Positions 1 through 11,244 of a stretch of 26,464 bases of DNA are shown piece by piece (positions within the stretch are counted from its first letter, which is position 1; each line of letters opens with the position of its first letter). The notes under the pieces are model-generated. The model worked only from the letters and a program-made list of their open reading frames with translations. It did not search any database and was not told the DNA's origin. The position numbers were made by a program, and so were the translations under genes. This DNA comes from Silene noctiflora (Eukaryota > Streptophyta > Magnoliopsida > Caryophyllales > Caryophyllaceae), in contig VHZZ01000058.1 in NCBI GenBank assembly GCA_009801015.1, positions 342,775-369,238 of the forward strand, given 5' to 3'.

Positions 1-14
1 AAAAAAAAAACTCA

Positions 15-20
15 TATATA
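15..20 (+). promoter_or_regulatory. TATA-like box of the WAK-like gene
   Basis: TATATA lies 49 bases before the ATG at 69. A start of transcription about 30 bases downstream would leave a leader of roughly 20-25 bases. The position is plausible but only the sequence match supports it, and the scaffold ends just upstream so no further promoter can be seen. Confidence 0.35.
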
Positions 21-68
21 CATCTTCATTTCCTACAAGACTTTCCTACACTTGAAAATCACTTAACC

Positions 69-1318
69 ATGAACCGATATCGACTCACTCTCGCTTTCCT
101 CACCCTTCTTTTCTTCTTCCCGCTCATCCGCTCCCAAGTATGTCAACGCTTTTGTGGCGACATCCAACTCCGTTATCCTTTCGGTGGTGGACCTGGGTGT
201 GGTGACCCTCGGTTCACCAAATACGTAAGTTGCAATGATAGAATGCTCACCTTCACTACCCACACAGGGTCTTACCCGGTTACAAACGTCGACTATGCCA
301 ACAAGATCCTATATGTTTCTGACCCGTCCATGTCTACTTGCTTCTGCACTCAACCGAGCAAAGGGTTCAGTCTTGATTGGGACGCGCCATTCACGTTCCA
401 AGACGGGACCGTCTTTGCTTTGCTAGATTGCTCACTTGATTCCTCTCCTATATACAAGGGTGCCATTAATGGAAATACTAGTGATGTTCCTCAATGTGAT
501 AATGCAGGTATCACTATACTGTCTTGTTATCTCAATTTCGTAACGCATGTTTATCGGACAAACCGTCTAACAAGAAAAGGATCAATCTTTTGCAGGAACA
601 ACCCTATGCAGCTCGCTTTACTCGTGCCAGCCAATCAGCCAACTGAATGTCCCGATATCCACATGCTGCGTATATGCACCAGTGGATCTAGGACCCGCGT
701 ACCAAATGGATCTCCAAAAGCTCCAATGTAAGGCTTATACTGCAGTGTACAGTTTCGATGGGCAGGAGACAAACCCGGAAGCATGGAAATTCGGGGCAGC
801 ACTGAAGTACAAGTTCAATGTCAACAATGACTACCCGATTTACTGCAGTAACTGTGAGAAGAGTAACGGAGTTTGTGCTTACACCGGAACTTATAACAAT
901 TTCGTATGTAATTGTCCGAGTGGAGTGAATACTACTACAGATTGCTACTTTCAGAATTCATGGAATTCTGGACTAATCCTAACTCCATTCTCCAAAGGTA
1001 ACACTTTCTAAAAGATTTCTCTTCTACTGCAAGTAAAGCATAAAGTTATTCACTTCTTACTCCTTACAAAAATTCCTCATGTAAAACCGTCTTATTATAA
1101 AACAGTCCAATTACCCGCGTAATTAAATAACAAACATTAAATAATAATTTACAAGTATTATTAGATCGGAACTCGTAGTAAACAAGTTTTATACATTAAT
1201 AAATTACTTTTTTATGTTTTGGCATTGACTTTTTATCTAAATATTCTTCTTATTTGATGGTTGTGCAGGAATCTGGTTGCTTATTTTTGCTGCTTTGCTG
1301 TCATGGATCTCATTCTAG
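69..1318 (+). CDS. Secreted GUB_WAK_bind / WAK_assoc protein without kinase, 3 exons
   Basis: Exons by my reading: 69-507, 596-997, 1269-1318 (introns of 88 and 271 bases, both GT-AG, both splitting a Gly codon after base 1), giving 296 residues. Residues 1-22 are a signal peptide. From Cys25 follows the cysteine pattern of the galacturonan-binding WAK domain (C-x3-CG, YPFG, GPGCG). After the first splice the reading becomes GTTLCSSLYSCQPI and then STCCVYAPVDLGPAYQMDLQ, the usual WAK_assoc core, ending in a C-x2-C ... C-x-C EGF-like cluster. The 50-base last exon encodes GIWLLIFAALLSWISF and stop, a hydrophobic tail that could be a membrane or GPI-type anchor (inference). There is no kinase domain, as in the At3g17350-like clade of about 300-residue proteins. 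The likely place of action is the cell wall or plasma membrane face; ligand binding is inferred from the domain. The retained introns show up as frame changes if read straight through. Confidence 0.93.
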
Positions 1319-2695
1319 AGTCCAGAAATCGGAGCTATATTCCGAAAAAAGAATCAGATCAGAAGCTGTGTTTTCTTGTTTTATTATTCTGTTTTTTGTT
1401 AGTTTTTTATCATGTTTCGAAATTATTTCCTTTTTCGATTTGTTTTCTCAAGGCGACAGACAGAAAGCTAACTGTAATATAGTGCGACTCGTGAAAATTG
1501 AAAATAAAACTAGAACTACTTAGTTTTCGACTTGAGCGATTTCTCATCTATCTAAGGCATGTAGTACTCCTAGGAGACTAATTTCTAATGTTACAGCAGC
1601 AAACAATATCTCTAGACTAATCCGAGAAGACAGTAAATGATGCAAGGCTGAAAGCAAGCTACCGCGAAACTAAGATGAACAAAAGATAAGGGAAAGCAGG
1701 CAAATGATTAAAGATAATGATCATAAACTCGGAACGAATAGATTAAACAACAGCTAATAAAGTAGACCTTCCAAAGTTGTTCTAGTGGGTTCTCTGAGCA
1801 CAAATCATATGGAATATGATGCCTTCTTTTAAGCCACCATCACAAAAGAACCTTTCTTTTATCCCCACTTCAAGGGAATCCCTTATATAGGGATAAAGAA
1901 GAGCTTTTTCTGATCTAATGATTCGATACCGGAATGGCAACATCATTACCACAGCTCAGTTCAATGCTATTAGTCTATAGAATACTCAAATATGCATCTT
2001 TATCAGGGAAATGCATAACCATCTTATGACACTAAGGAGCTAAGAAAACCGGAAAAAAATACGAGCATTGTATACAATGAACATGCAGAAAGTTAATGGA
2101 ATAAGCGATTCAAGGACGGTACAGACAGATACACTAGATTAAAAAGGATTTATTGAAGTGATTCATACCTTAGCTATGTAAGAGGATCTGAATTCATGTT
2201 TATCTCTGCCGAAATCATCAAACTTATCAATCTTCGAGATGAAACTGTGACGATGATCTGAATTCATGTTTACTCGCTCATAATCTACGTTACTCTGACC
2301 CTTTCAGTTTTGCAGCATGTCGTGACACGACAAGTGACTTCTCCACTTCACGGTAAACCGAATAGAAGAAACTTTTTCACGAAACAGCTGTGTCAGACAC
2401 TTGTCGGAGTAACATAGTTCAAAATGAGAGATTCATTCAAATTTCAAAAGTAATTCATATTTCCTTCAATCACAAATTTCTATAAATTGGGGAAAAAGAA
2501 CATTTGTATACAACTAGTCTTTATATTCATATATAAATGATTGAGTAAAAAGAAGAGAAAATTTGCTACATTCATCACAACTATACAAGTATACGCTATA
2601 AGCTATGCACGAGTCGGATCTTGTTGCTCAGCTTTGAAAAATTCGTTCACGAGTATAAGAGGAGTTAATATTGTCAGATTCTGATCAAAGAACTG
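1319..2695. other. Intergenic DNA between two convergent genes
   Basis: This holds the 3' UTRs of both flanking genes. I see no coding exon on either strand. The only structure noted is a direct repeat of about 18 bases (core ATCTGAATTCATGTTTA) near 2186 and 2257. Confidence 0.6.
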
Positions 2696-5600
2696 TTATC
2701 TCAGGTTACAGCATCTAGGTATTCCTTCACTTTGCAATTTTTCCCACAAACATACCAATTGTTTAGGGGACTGATAATGAGCTGTGATATAGCCATTGAC
2801 ACAGCCGGACTGGTGGAAATGCTCGTTGTGCACATACACGACAGGTCTCGAACTGTTGAATTGCTCAACCCACACCCCCATGCTCACGTCTTCCATCTTG
2901 AACAACTACAACATTTGAATTAAGAATCAGTTACTATAAAGGAAGAAATTTAAACAATTTAAAAATCTGAACAGGAAGGTTTTTTTTTGACATACTCTCA
3001 GTCGGGTTTTCTTAAACTCTGATATAATGAAACGGGCAATATCTGAAGACACTATATATCCGGGTCCATCGGCATATGGTGGATAAACGTCACTTGTCCA
3101 CTCCTGAAATTCCAGAAGAAATATCACAAAACTGTTCAGAATGATTTTCTTTTTTCAGTTTGCAGCATCCAATTTAGACCGAATTTGAACTATGTAGGAC
3201 TTTCAAAGGCGGTAATTAAAGCTCTATCTTGTGAGTTTTAACATTGTTGCATTTTCAATGGAGGAACTAGAAACCATTGGTTATGCTAGATGAACCTCTA
3301 ACCGATTACCCCAAGTGCTCAGGGTCAATGTCTAGAATAAGTTAACAAGGAAAACTCGAGAATCCGGTAGGAAATAATACCTCTTGAGTTACTGCCCATT
3401 TCCCTTCACGTAAAGGCTCGTGGTAATAATTTATTTTGCCAATGTAAAGGCTTTTACCGTCACCAACTTGCGTTGCTTCTTCGATCACAGCATCTACCCT
3501 GACAAATGTATCATCATCACATTTCATGATATATTTTGTCGACAGCATGTTAACCTGTTAAAAGGGCAAAGTGACAGCAAATCTGTAAACATTATCGTAA
3601 AAATTAAATTTAACTAATCAAAGTATAGAATCCATCCTCACCCCATATTCACAAATCGCAAGCGTCTTCAATACAACAAGATCATAATTATCCAGGTACG
3701 GTACTAAGATAATGTCACCGAAAAATTCAGCTTCCTTCTTCAGCTCCGCATTTATAGTCTCTTTTTCATGCTGCCACATAATTTTGACATTAAACACACA
3801 CCCTGCCTTCAATAATAGGAGTTCTTAAATCTTACATAGTCCAGTCTTACCAAAGCTACGAAGAAGCGGGCCACAACTTGAGATGATTTAATTAAGTTAT
3901 GTTGCATCCAAGATTTTCGGACAGCCATACGCTCCGCAAAATGGTCTCCGGCCGATATAATTCCAATGAAAAGAACAATAGGATTTTTGGGGAGTGGTCG
4001 AGCCTTCCACTCAGCGGACATTTCAAGATACCTCTCTGGAGCGATACTAGGATGTGATGAAGGCAAGGACCCAGCAAATACAGAAAGCACGTCGACATCC
4101 CCATACACATTTAGTGTCATGGCATCTTCTAACTCGAAGCCCTGTCAATCATTTATCGTCAATACTCAACATCATTACCCCATGCTTATAAACAAGGTCC
4201 CGCACAAAACAGTGTAGGGAGATCAGATGTATGCAGCCCAATCAGATTGGTTCCGATCAACAAAAGTCATAAAAAAAATAAAGGGCTGAGAGTTTTGCCA
4301 GCTAATTTGAATTAGCCGTTCGACAGTATAGAAGGGAAATAGACAGTAGGCAGGGGAAAGATGGAGCAATGGAGGTTTCCTTCCGAAATTTTGGAAATAT
4401 TTTAGCTTGGCTAGTAGCAACGAAGGGTACTTTACTCGCTCCCCTTTACCTCGAAATCTTTCCATCCAAACTAGAGGTTAGTCCATTATAATACATGTTC
4501 CAGATATCACATCAAAAGCATTTTGAGAGGCAATACTTACATTTCGATATGCAAAAGACGTTAAATGCCTTCCGTTGACACTAGTATGATAACCTTCCAA
4601 GCCTGTAGTTATTGTGAGAACAAACATTTTACCCTCCGCGAAAGGATATGGCCACTCCATTCCCACTTTCTTACTCCGTCCCATCAACTTATTCAACCAT
4701 AATAAAGTGGCCTTCGAATTATCTGAAAAATTGACATTCTCACGCATCCACTTCTCGCATTTGACCTGTCCATCGACTGCAGAGAGTTTCAAGCAAGTGA
4801 GCAAACGAGGAGTTTTTAGAGCTCAATGATTGAAAAGGGCTACTACCACTTAATGCGGTAAATAATCAAATGTTACACCGACATGAGTGACAAACTACAT
4901 TGCCCGAATTACATTGTTCTCACTTATCACGACAAAACCAAACTATAATGCAGATGCTTCAGATAAACAGCTCAAAGAAATTGTCGTCTCGTTCATAGAC
5001 AGTTACTAATACAAAACCACATAATGCTTAGCCGATAATAAACTTGTCTATTTGATCATAAGCAAATGAATTGACCGGTGAGCACGAGTTTTAATCTAAC
5101 GAAAACAAGCATGGTAAAATGTAGTCCTCCGTATTAATCAGCTAATCAATACCTCTACTTACAATTAGCTTAAGAATTTAAGATTTCCGTCTCATTTTAA
5201 ACTACTGTTTTATAGGAACATCATAAAATCTACCCTTCAAATCCCCTACCTTTCTATAAACACCCTAATATGCTTTCAAAACATACAATCCTTGATTATC
5301 TTACCATGTATAAAAAAGCAATCAAATTAGTTACGAAGTAATTCTTAAAAACGATTGCACGAATGGCCACCCATCAAAATTCATCTAAAATAAACAGGGC
5401 GGACCCAGGATTTTAGCATAAGGGGGCACAATAATTTTTTGGTCCGGACAGGAGGTAGAACAAATGAACATAAAACCGTCTTACATAAGAATATAAATTA
5501 AGGGGGTGGGACAAGCTCAAATTACCAGTCTCCTCAACACGGAGCGACTCCCACCCCTCACAACGAACAGCAGTCCCCCACTGACCCCTAAAACAATTAT

Positions 5601-6240
5601 TCATCTCAATAACCGGTCTTTCACTCCAATCCCCTCGAATCCTCGGATTAAAATGCAACAATCTCGCCGGCGCCTCGCCGTTTTCCCCTTTCTCCCTTCT
5701 CAACTCCACCATAAACTGCGAAACCATCACTTCCTTCATCAAACTAATCCTAGGTTCATCTTCAAAGTGGGCCCTCTTAGGCTGGCCCACCACCGTCACG
5801 TGAGACCCTAACGTCATCCCACATGGCAATTTCACCTCCCCATGAACCGAAACGGATACTGACACGGATTCCGGACACCGAAACGTTTCGTTTCGGAAAC
5901 CCACATGCGGTTTCGGGCTTGGGCCTCGGTCCATCACCTGGGCCCATAAATTTCCACCTTTAACCCATGCATGCATGGCGGTTACGTAAATTGAAGTATT
6001 ATCGTTTGTTCTAGGAGGAAAAACGAGAGTCGAAACGATTCGGGAAACCGGTTTATCAAACGGAGCCTCTTTTAGGATACGAAGACGGTGTTGTTTTCCG
6101 TCTAAGAAACGGAAGAAAACGGGAAATTGTGTTGTCATTAAAAAGACGTAGACTAATACAAGACCCATTAACAAATGAAGTGACCTGAGTCGACTCAGTA
6201 TCATCACCGAGTCAAGCTTACTACCTCTCATCTTCATCAT
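2696..6240 (-). CDS. Hydroxyproline O-galactosyltransferase, GT31 with galectin domain (GALT2-6 type), 7 exons
   Basis: Exons in transcript order: 6240-5526, 4776-4541, 4141-3851, 3770-3642, 3554-3381, 3103-2996, 2905-2696. All introns are GT-AG and phases agree, giving 620 residues, the normal length of the family. Residues about 22-44 form the type II signal anchor. A galectin-like domain runs from about residue 137 ([15 protein letters not shown]) to about 340, and the GT31 catalytic domain from about 372 ([20 protein letters not shown]). The metal-binding DDD is at 470-472 (KCDDDTFV), the [10 protein letters not shown] motif at 522-531, and the EDVSMG acidic motif at 556-561. The family transfers the first galactose from UDP-Gal to hydroxyproline of arabinogalactan proteins in the Golgi or ER. 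The first Met of MMKMRG was taken as start; Met2 or Met4 would change little. Which Arabidopsis GALT is the orthologue cannot be told here. The long first intron (4777-5525) contains repeat-like DNA near its donor. Confidence 0.95.
5398..5513. repeat. Possible dispersed repeat in intron 1 of the galactosyltransferase
   Basis: The stretch starts with GGGCGGACCCAGGATTTTAG and 'aagggggcac' and ends with 'aagggggtggga'. G-rich words of this kind are common in plant dispersed repeats. No clear terminal repeats or duplication were found. It ends about 12 bases before the exon 1 donor. Confidence 0.25.
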
Positions 6241-6703
6241 TTTCCCAGATAAAAAAAATTAAATAAAATTCTCAAAATTATTATTATTATTATTTTTAAT
6301 TTTTAAAAAAAGTGTATAGTGAAAGGGTTATTTAAAGGTGTAATAAAATATTAAAATGTCAGTTACTAGGAAGACTAAAGTGAATCAAAAGAGATTATGA
6401 ATTTATGTTAAGTATGAATGTATTAATAACGTTGGTTTTGTTTTATTTGATTTTTGAAGGGAGTTTATTATGATTTGTATATGATCTAATTTACATTTTT
6501 GGGGTTGGTCACTTGTTTTATGCAATTTATGCGTTTTAGTTTTGTTTCTTTAACAAAAATGTATTTATGTATTTAGTCTATTTTCCGTCTTGCTCGTGAC
6601 GGAAATTCCCTTTTTCGTCACAAGTTTGTGATCTTTACAAGTAAGAATTTGCGATTGACGATTATATTTGTTAGTGTGACTATACTTCCGTTTTAGTATA
6701 AAA
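6241..6703. other. Upstream region of the galactosyltransferase gene
   Basis: It holds the 5' UTR and proximal promoter, read on the minus strand. A TTTAAATAA word on the minus strand at about 6330-6338 is a possible TATA element. An (ATT)6 microsatellite lies at 6277-6294. At about 6588-6648 there are degenerate matches to the GTGAC-type MITE family seen at 20062 and 22790. Confidence 0.4.
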
Positions 6704-7196
6704 CTAGTTTTAGCACCCGTGCAATGCACGGAATAGTCTTAATGTTAATTATTAATTTCACTTTTTTATTATGTTAATTTAAATTGGGGATGCTGCAATA
6801 AATCAAGTTTATTGGAAAAACTTGACGGTAACAATTCAAAATGTATGAAGTATTTATTATTAATGATGAAATCATGTGATATATGTATGTTATATGTGAG
6901 AAAAAAATTGACATTCCGAATAAAAAATATACATAATCATCTTAATATTTTGTAGACCAATTCCAATTAAAATGTAACTCATACATAGAAAAATTATTCC
7001 ATAAAAAATTATCCGTAAATAAAATCAAAATCAAAGGAAATAATTTGAAAATGAATAGAAATAAATTAAATAATCAATAAAAATGAATCGAAATTATTAG
7101 GATATGAAAATGCCAAGTGAAATTAAATTGAATGCTAATGTCATGGTGGAATTAAATTAAATGCTTTAGTCTAGCTTTTTAATTATATAGTATAGA
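6704..7196 (-). mobile_element. Non-autonomous Helitron, 493 bp
   Basis: Read on the minus strand it begins TCTATACTATATAA at 7196 and ends CTAG at 6704. Before the end is a hairpin, CCGTGC-ATT-GCACGG (6717-6731), followed by 'gtgctaaaa' and CTAG. The base before TC is A and the base after CTAG is T, the known Helitron target. No terminal inverted repeats or target duplication are present and none are expected. The interior is AT-rich and non-coding, so replication would need a Rep/helicase from elsewhere. It sits about 460 bp upstream of the galactosyltransferase start. Confidence 0.85.
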
Positions 7197-7552
7197 TTTA
7201 TTGCGTTAAGGAGGAAAATAGCGGAATGACCTTGTTAAGGACAATTTTTGCTAAAATTCTGAAACTGTCACTGCTTGTAAGGGTATTACTCTGTACAATA
7301 CTAACGAAGGAACGTTAATTTTTATGTTTACATTTTAACAACTAGACTAAGACATTTCCGCGGAATTAAAACTCGTGTACATTAAATTTGAAATGCCTAA
7401 AGCAAATATTCAGCAATTTCCCAAGTATAAATTCATTGGAAAAGGGCAAAACAAGATGGCAGAAAAAAACAAAGTCTGACCAGAAAAGAAGGAAGAAGGT
7501 GCCACGTAATCTGAAAGTTCTGGCTGACGTTGGACTACGGGTCCCACATGTT

Positions 7553-7560
7553 ACACGTGT
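7553..7560. promoter_or_regulatory. G-box palindrome ACACGTGT
   Basis: This is a perfect ACACGTGT, with a second ACGT core (GCCACGTAA) 50 bases to the left. bZIP and bHLH factors bind such sites. It lies 1.3 kb upstream of the galactosyltransferase start with a Helitron in between, so a role there is uncertain. Confidence 0.2.
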
Positions 7561-7659
7561 CACTGTGTCAGTGAGGTCAGAGGAAGTATGGAAATGAAGT
7601 GTCATACTTGCATGAGTTTCTCTTTTTCGGCGCAAATATTTTTGACGAATCCTTGTTAA

Positions 7660-8035
7660 ATCGGGTTAATGGGTAGGGCCAGTTTGGGTCGGATTAGTTC
7701 GGATCTTTCATTGACTTCAGGTTAATTCGGGTCAGGTCGGGACATGTCGGGTTATAAGTCTATTTCGGTTTTGTTAGTTGGATCAGTTTTGAGTCAAGTG
7801 GGTCGGGTCATTTTTGGTCAATGAATAAGAGAGAAAAACCATTTTAAGTCTTTTCGGTTAAGAGTTATGTTTTGTCGGGTCATTTTCGAGTTGGGTGGTT
7901 TCAGAACAGATCATTTTTTGATCGGGTCAGTTATGGGTCAAGAAAGCTTAGGTCATGTTCGGGTCGGGTTTTCGGGTCTCAACTCTCGGGTCAACCTTTC
8001 CGGGTAGGGTCAATCGCGTCTGGTTATTTTTGTCA
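7660..8035 (+). repeat. Degenerate TCGGGTCA-type simple repeat
   Basis: Words such as TCGGGTCA, TCGGGTCGG, GTTCGGGTC and TTTTCGGGTC recur many times with no fixed period. The plus strand is strongly G/T biased and is unlike the AT-rich DNA on both sides. Arrays like this are common in plant genomes. No open frame or terminal structure was seen. Confidence 0.65.
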
Positions 8036-9140
8036 AGTCTAATTAAATGTCGCTATAGTGGTATACAGTGAGTGTTACAAAATATTGTCTTATTATTTAA
8101 GACTAAAATAATCCGTCTGAAATAAGACCAACTGATTTTTAGGGTGGAGACTTGAAGCTTGTAGCTTTGGTTGCGGTATGTGACGACTTTAATGAAGTTG
8201 CGTACGAAAAATATTTGTATGTTGTTACGATGGAAAAATTGATTGGTTGATTCGAGTGGAACATGTTTTCGTACGCCAGATTAATAAAAACGTATTTTGA
8301 GTAAGATTTCGCTATTTATTGATGATGAGAATGGAAAATACTCACAATTTTTAAGTTTTTCATTGAGTTGGATGTACGATAATATTATTCTGCTTTGATT
8401 GAGGAAATTGGATAAATTTATTTTTATTATTTTTTTCAATTAATGTTAAGGATATTTATTTTACGCACTAGTATTTTTTTTCGAATAAAAAGAAAAACAT
8501 ACTCCGTATTAAGTATTCAAGCTTAATGTCATTTGTCGAATTAATACTCGGGTTCAACTTAATTTCTTTACGCTCTACTAAACATCAAAATAAGTTGCGA
8601 CTTGTGAATTTTCCCTTCCCGGCGGGGAGGATAAGTTTACGGTACCAAAGCGAACTCATCGACGAACACCAAGAGTGTTAAAAAAATCTCTAGTAATATT
8701 ACCAATTTGTTTTTGCTCTGAAGTTGGTGTAAACATCATGCAGATGTTACTAGACCGAATTTCCGGTCGTTCTTTACCAACAATTTCGCCTATTATGTTA
8801 TGTAGGGTCATAATATTTGAATGACAGCCTAGTCGCCTACGCTTTATTAGATAACGACTAAATGATCGCAATCTAATTTAAAATGTCACATTATACTACT
8901 CCCTTCAGATCGATTAGTAGTTATTTATTTGACTTTTTTGTGAGAAAGATTTCAAATAAAGATACTCCGTTAACTAATTGTCTAATGCCGGTGAGCGGTG
9001 CCGGTGAGTTAGTTATAATCGATACTATATGTGGGCTTGGTAACATTCAAATCCATTTGTGGTTTGGGCCACAACCTACCAATCTCACCTTCCGATCCAT
9101 ATAGGATTTATGGTTCGAATCCAATATACGAAGTACTATA
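8036..9140. other. Intergenic DNA, no gene recognised
   Basis: An open frame on the minus strand at 8656-8871 (71 codons, with LGCHSNIMTLHNIIGEIVG) has no family that I recognise, no upstream promoter and no partner exons; it may be a transposon remnant or chance. A GGTTCGAATCC word at 9111-9121 looks like a tRNA B box, but no A box or cloverleaf precedes it. Confidence 0.5.
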
Positions 9141-9232
9141 CTTTCTCCATTTCAACCATTTCTATACATTTGTTGAATATATGTGAATTATATTTTAATC
9201 AAATGTATAGAATTGATTGAAAATGAAGGAAG
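9141..9232. mobile_element. Stowaway-like MITE, 92 bp
   Basis: The left end CTTTCTCCATTTC and the right end (read on the other strand) CTTCCTTCATTTTC start long imperfect inverted repeats. The arms meet around a shared CTATACATTTG, so the whole element folds back on itself. It is flanked by TA on both sides (9139-9140, 9233-9234), the Tc1/Mariner target duplication. It is non-coding. Confidence 0.75.
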
Positions 9233-9729
9233 TATAATTTTGCGCCTTCTTTTACAAAAACAAAGGTTTGAACAGTAAAGAATTATCCGAATTCATATAC
9301 AGAAAAAATACGACAACAATTGACAGAAACATTGAGACGAGATGACCATAAGCGAATAAAGCGATCATTAGTCCGAAGGAGGGGGTAAATTATCTCATAT
9401 TTTCACCATTCTCAGGACAAGAAAATCTAAAAAGTCGCTGAAATGTTGACTAAAATCAACAATTCTTGTTTACGTTCGTCTTAGCCTTAAGACGGTCTTA
9501 AGCAAAGACCAACGGTACTAAAATATGACCATATGCTCCTACTCAGATTATATGGATGTGAAGCAGGACAGACATTCAACCAACACCTTCATGATCGGAA
9601 ATCGGAACGACATGATTGACTTCATGAACATACGCAGAAAGAATCATAATGTAACTTTGTCAAAATTAGCTTTTTTTTTATTATTATTTTGAATAAAAAT
9701 TATTGTTACAATTTGATCAAGAATTAATG

Positions 9730-11209
9730 TCATAGGGGGTCTTGGCCCATCCCCAGTTGTTGGTAATTCATATAATCGAGTCCATTCAATCGTACACAAC
9801 ATAATATTTGCTCCGGCACTTCCTCAGCTTTATTTCCCTGTTTTACGATGCAAAAACGATGATATATTAGTGAAAATATACTCATATCCGGCAATTTATC
9901 TTACTAGCTAACCAAGGTAAGTTTTCGAGAATTTTTCTGAACTTAAATGAAGTTCCTGCCAGCTAAACATGTCCTAGGTAACCAGAATTTGCCAAGCAAA
10001 AGCAAAAGAAATAATTCGAGTTAAGCAAAAATTGTTTAGTTGGTGAAAATTTTCGGTAATTTATCTGTATACCTAACTAAGGTAAGTTTTTGAGAAAATA
10101 TTCTGTGCTTAAATGAAGTTCCGGCCAGCTAAACTAGTCCTAGGTACTTGCAACCGAGAGTCACGAGGGAGACCTAATGATACTAATGCGGAAAAAATAA
10201 ATAACTTGCCTGTATGGTGAGTCCAAAATCGATGACACACATCTTTAATCTACCCAAGAATGCCTCAAATCCTTTCCTCGATATATAACTGAATCTGTGC
10301 ATATCCAAGTCAATCTCAAAATAATTCTCGCCCTGCAAAACGATTAGCAGCAGAAGATAGAGTTACATAGAGTTGAAAACGTGACCTCCCAGGGGTCCTC
10401 TATGCAAATCGAGAGCAGAAATTAACGAGCGTATTTTTGTTGCCTCAATATGCCAAGAGCCCAAGAAATGCCCAAAAAAGTCTTTTTTGAAAAGGGAAAC
10501 CATAATGCCCACAAAATATGAAGCTGCAATATGATTTTATCGAGTTAAACTTACTGAAAAGAACTCGTGCTGAGGCCGAGATAAAACAGGCTTCTCATTG
10601 TAAGCATTGATAAGCTTCTTCTCTGCTGAACTTAAATGAAGTTCGTCCACATTAACAAGACGACCAAGAATCTTCAACCTCTCACGAAAAGGCGCAATAG
10701 TGTCCATAGGAAAACTTTTCACCTTTTCAACCTCATCATGCATCATTTTCTGCTTAAACATGAAGAGTTAAGGGACAAATGTTGTCAGAACTCAGACGAT
10801 AGTACCAACACCAAAGCAGGGCTCTACATACGAATATCGTATTGGCTTCACAAAACAAAGAATAAACAGATCTAGTTGAAGACACAGGACTACAAACGAA
10901 AAAAGATAATTATCGCATCTTACCCGGATACTCTCTTGATGATTAGATGTGAGTTCCTTCAAAAATCTTTCATTAATCTTATAATACATCACAATATTTA
11001 TTCCTTCTCCGTCACCTTCATTCTGGAACAAAGCGGCAGGATACAATGGCACCTGCACATTACATAGAAGTTGAGTCCAAGGCTATTATAAAAGGCAGCC
11101 GAATCTGGATCTACAGAGGTGATGACCATGGTGCCTACCATCGTACTCACTACTACTACTACTACTCCCACCACTACCCCCCACCATTACCACGACTATC
11201 ACTACCACG

Positions 11210-11244
<35 letters not shown>

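Noticed and set aside
5506-5811. 101-codon plus-strand frame
   Set aside because: It is the antisense shadow of exon 1 of the galactosyltransferase.
8656-8871. 71-codon minus-strand frame
   Set aside because: The peptide is not obviously random, but no family, start context or neighbouring exon supports it as a gene.
9050-9121. Possible tRNA or SINE (GGTTCGAATCC)
   Set aside because: Only the B-box-like word is present. No A box at the right distance and no cloverleaf could be found.
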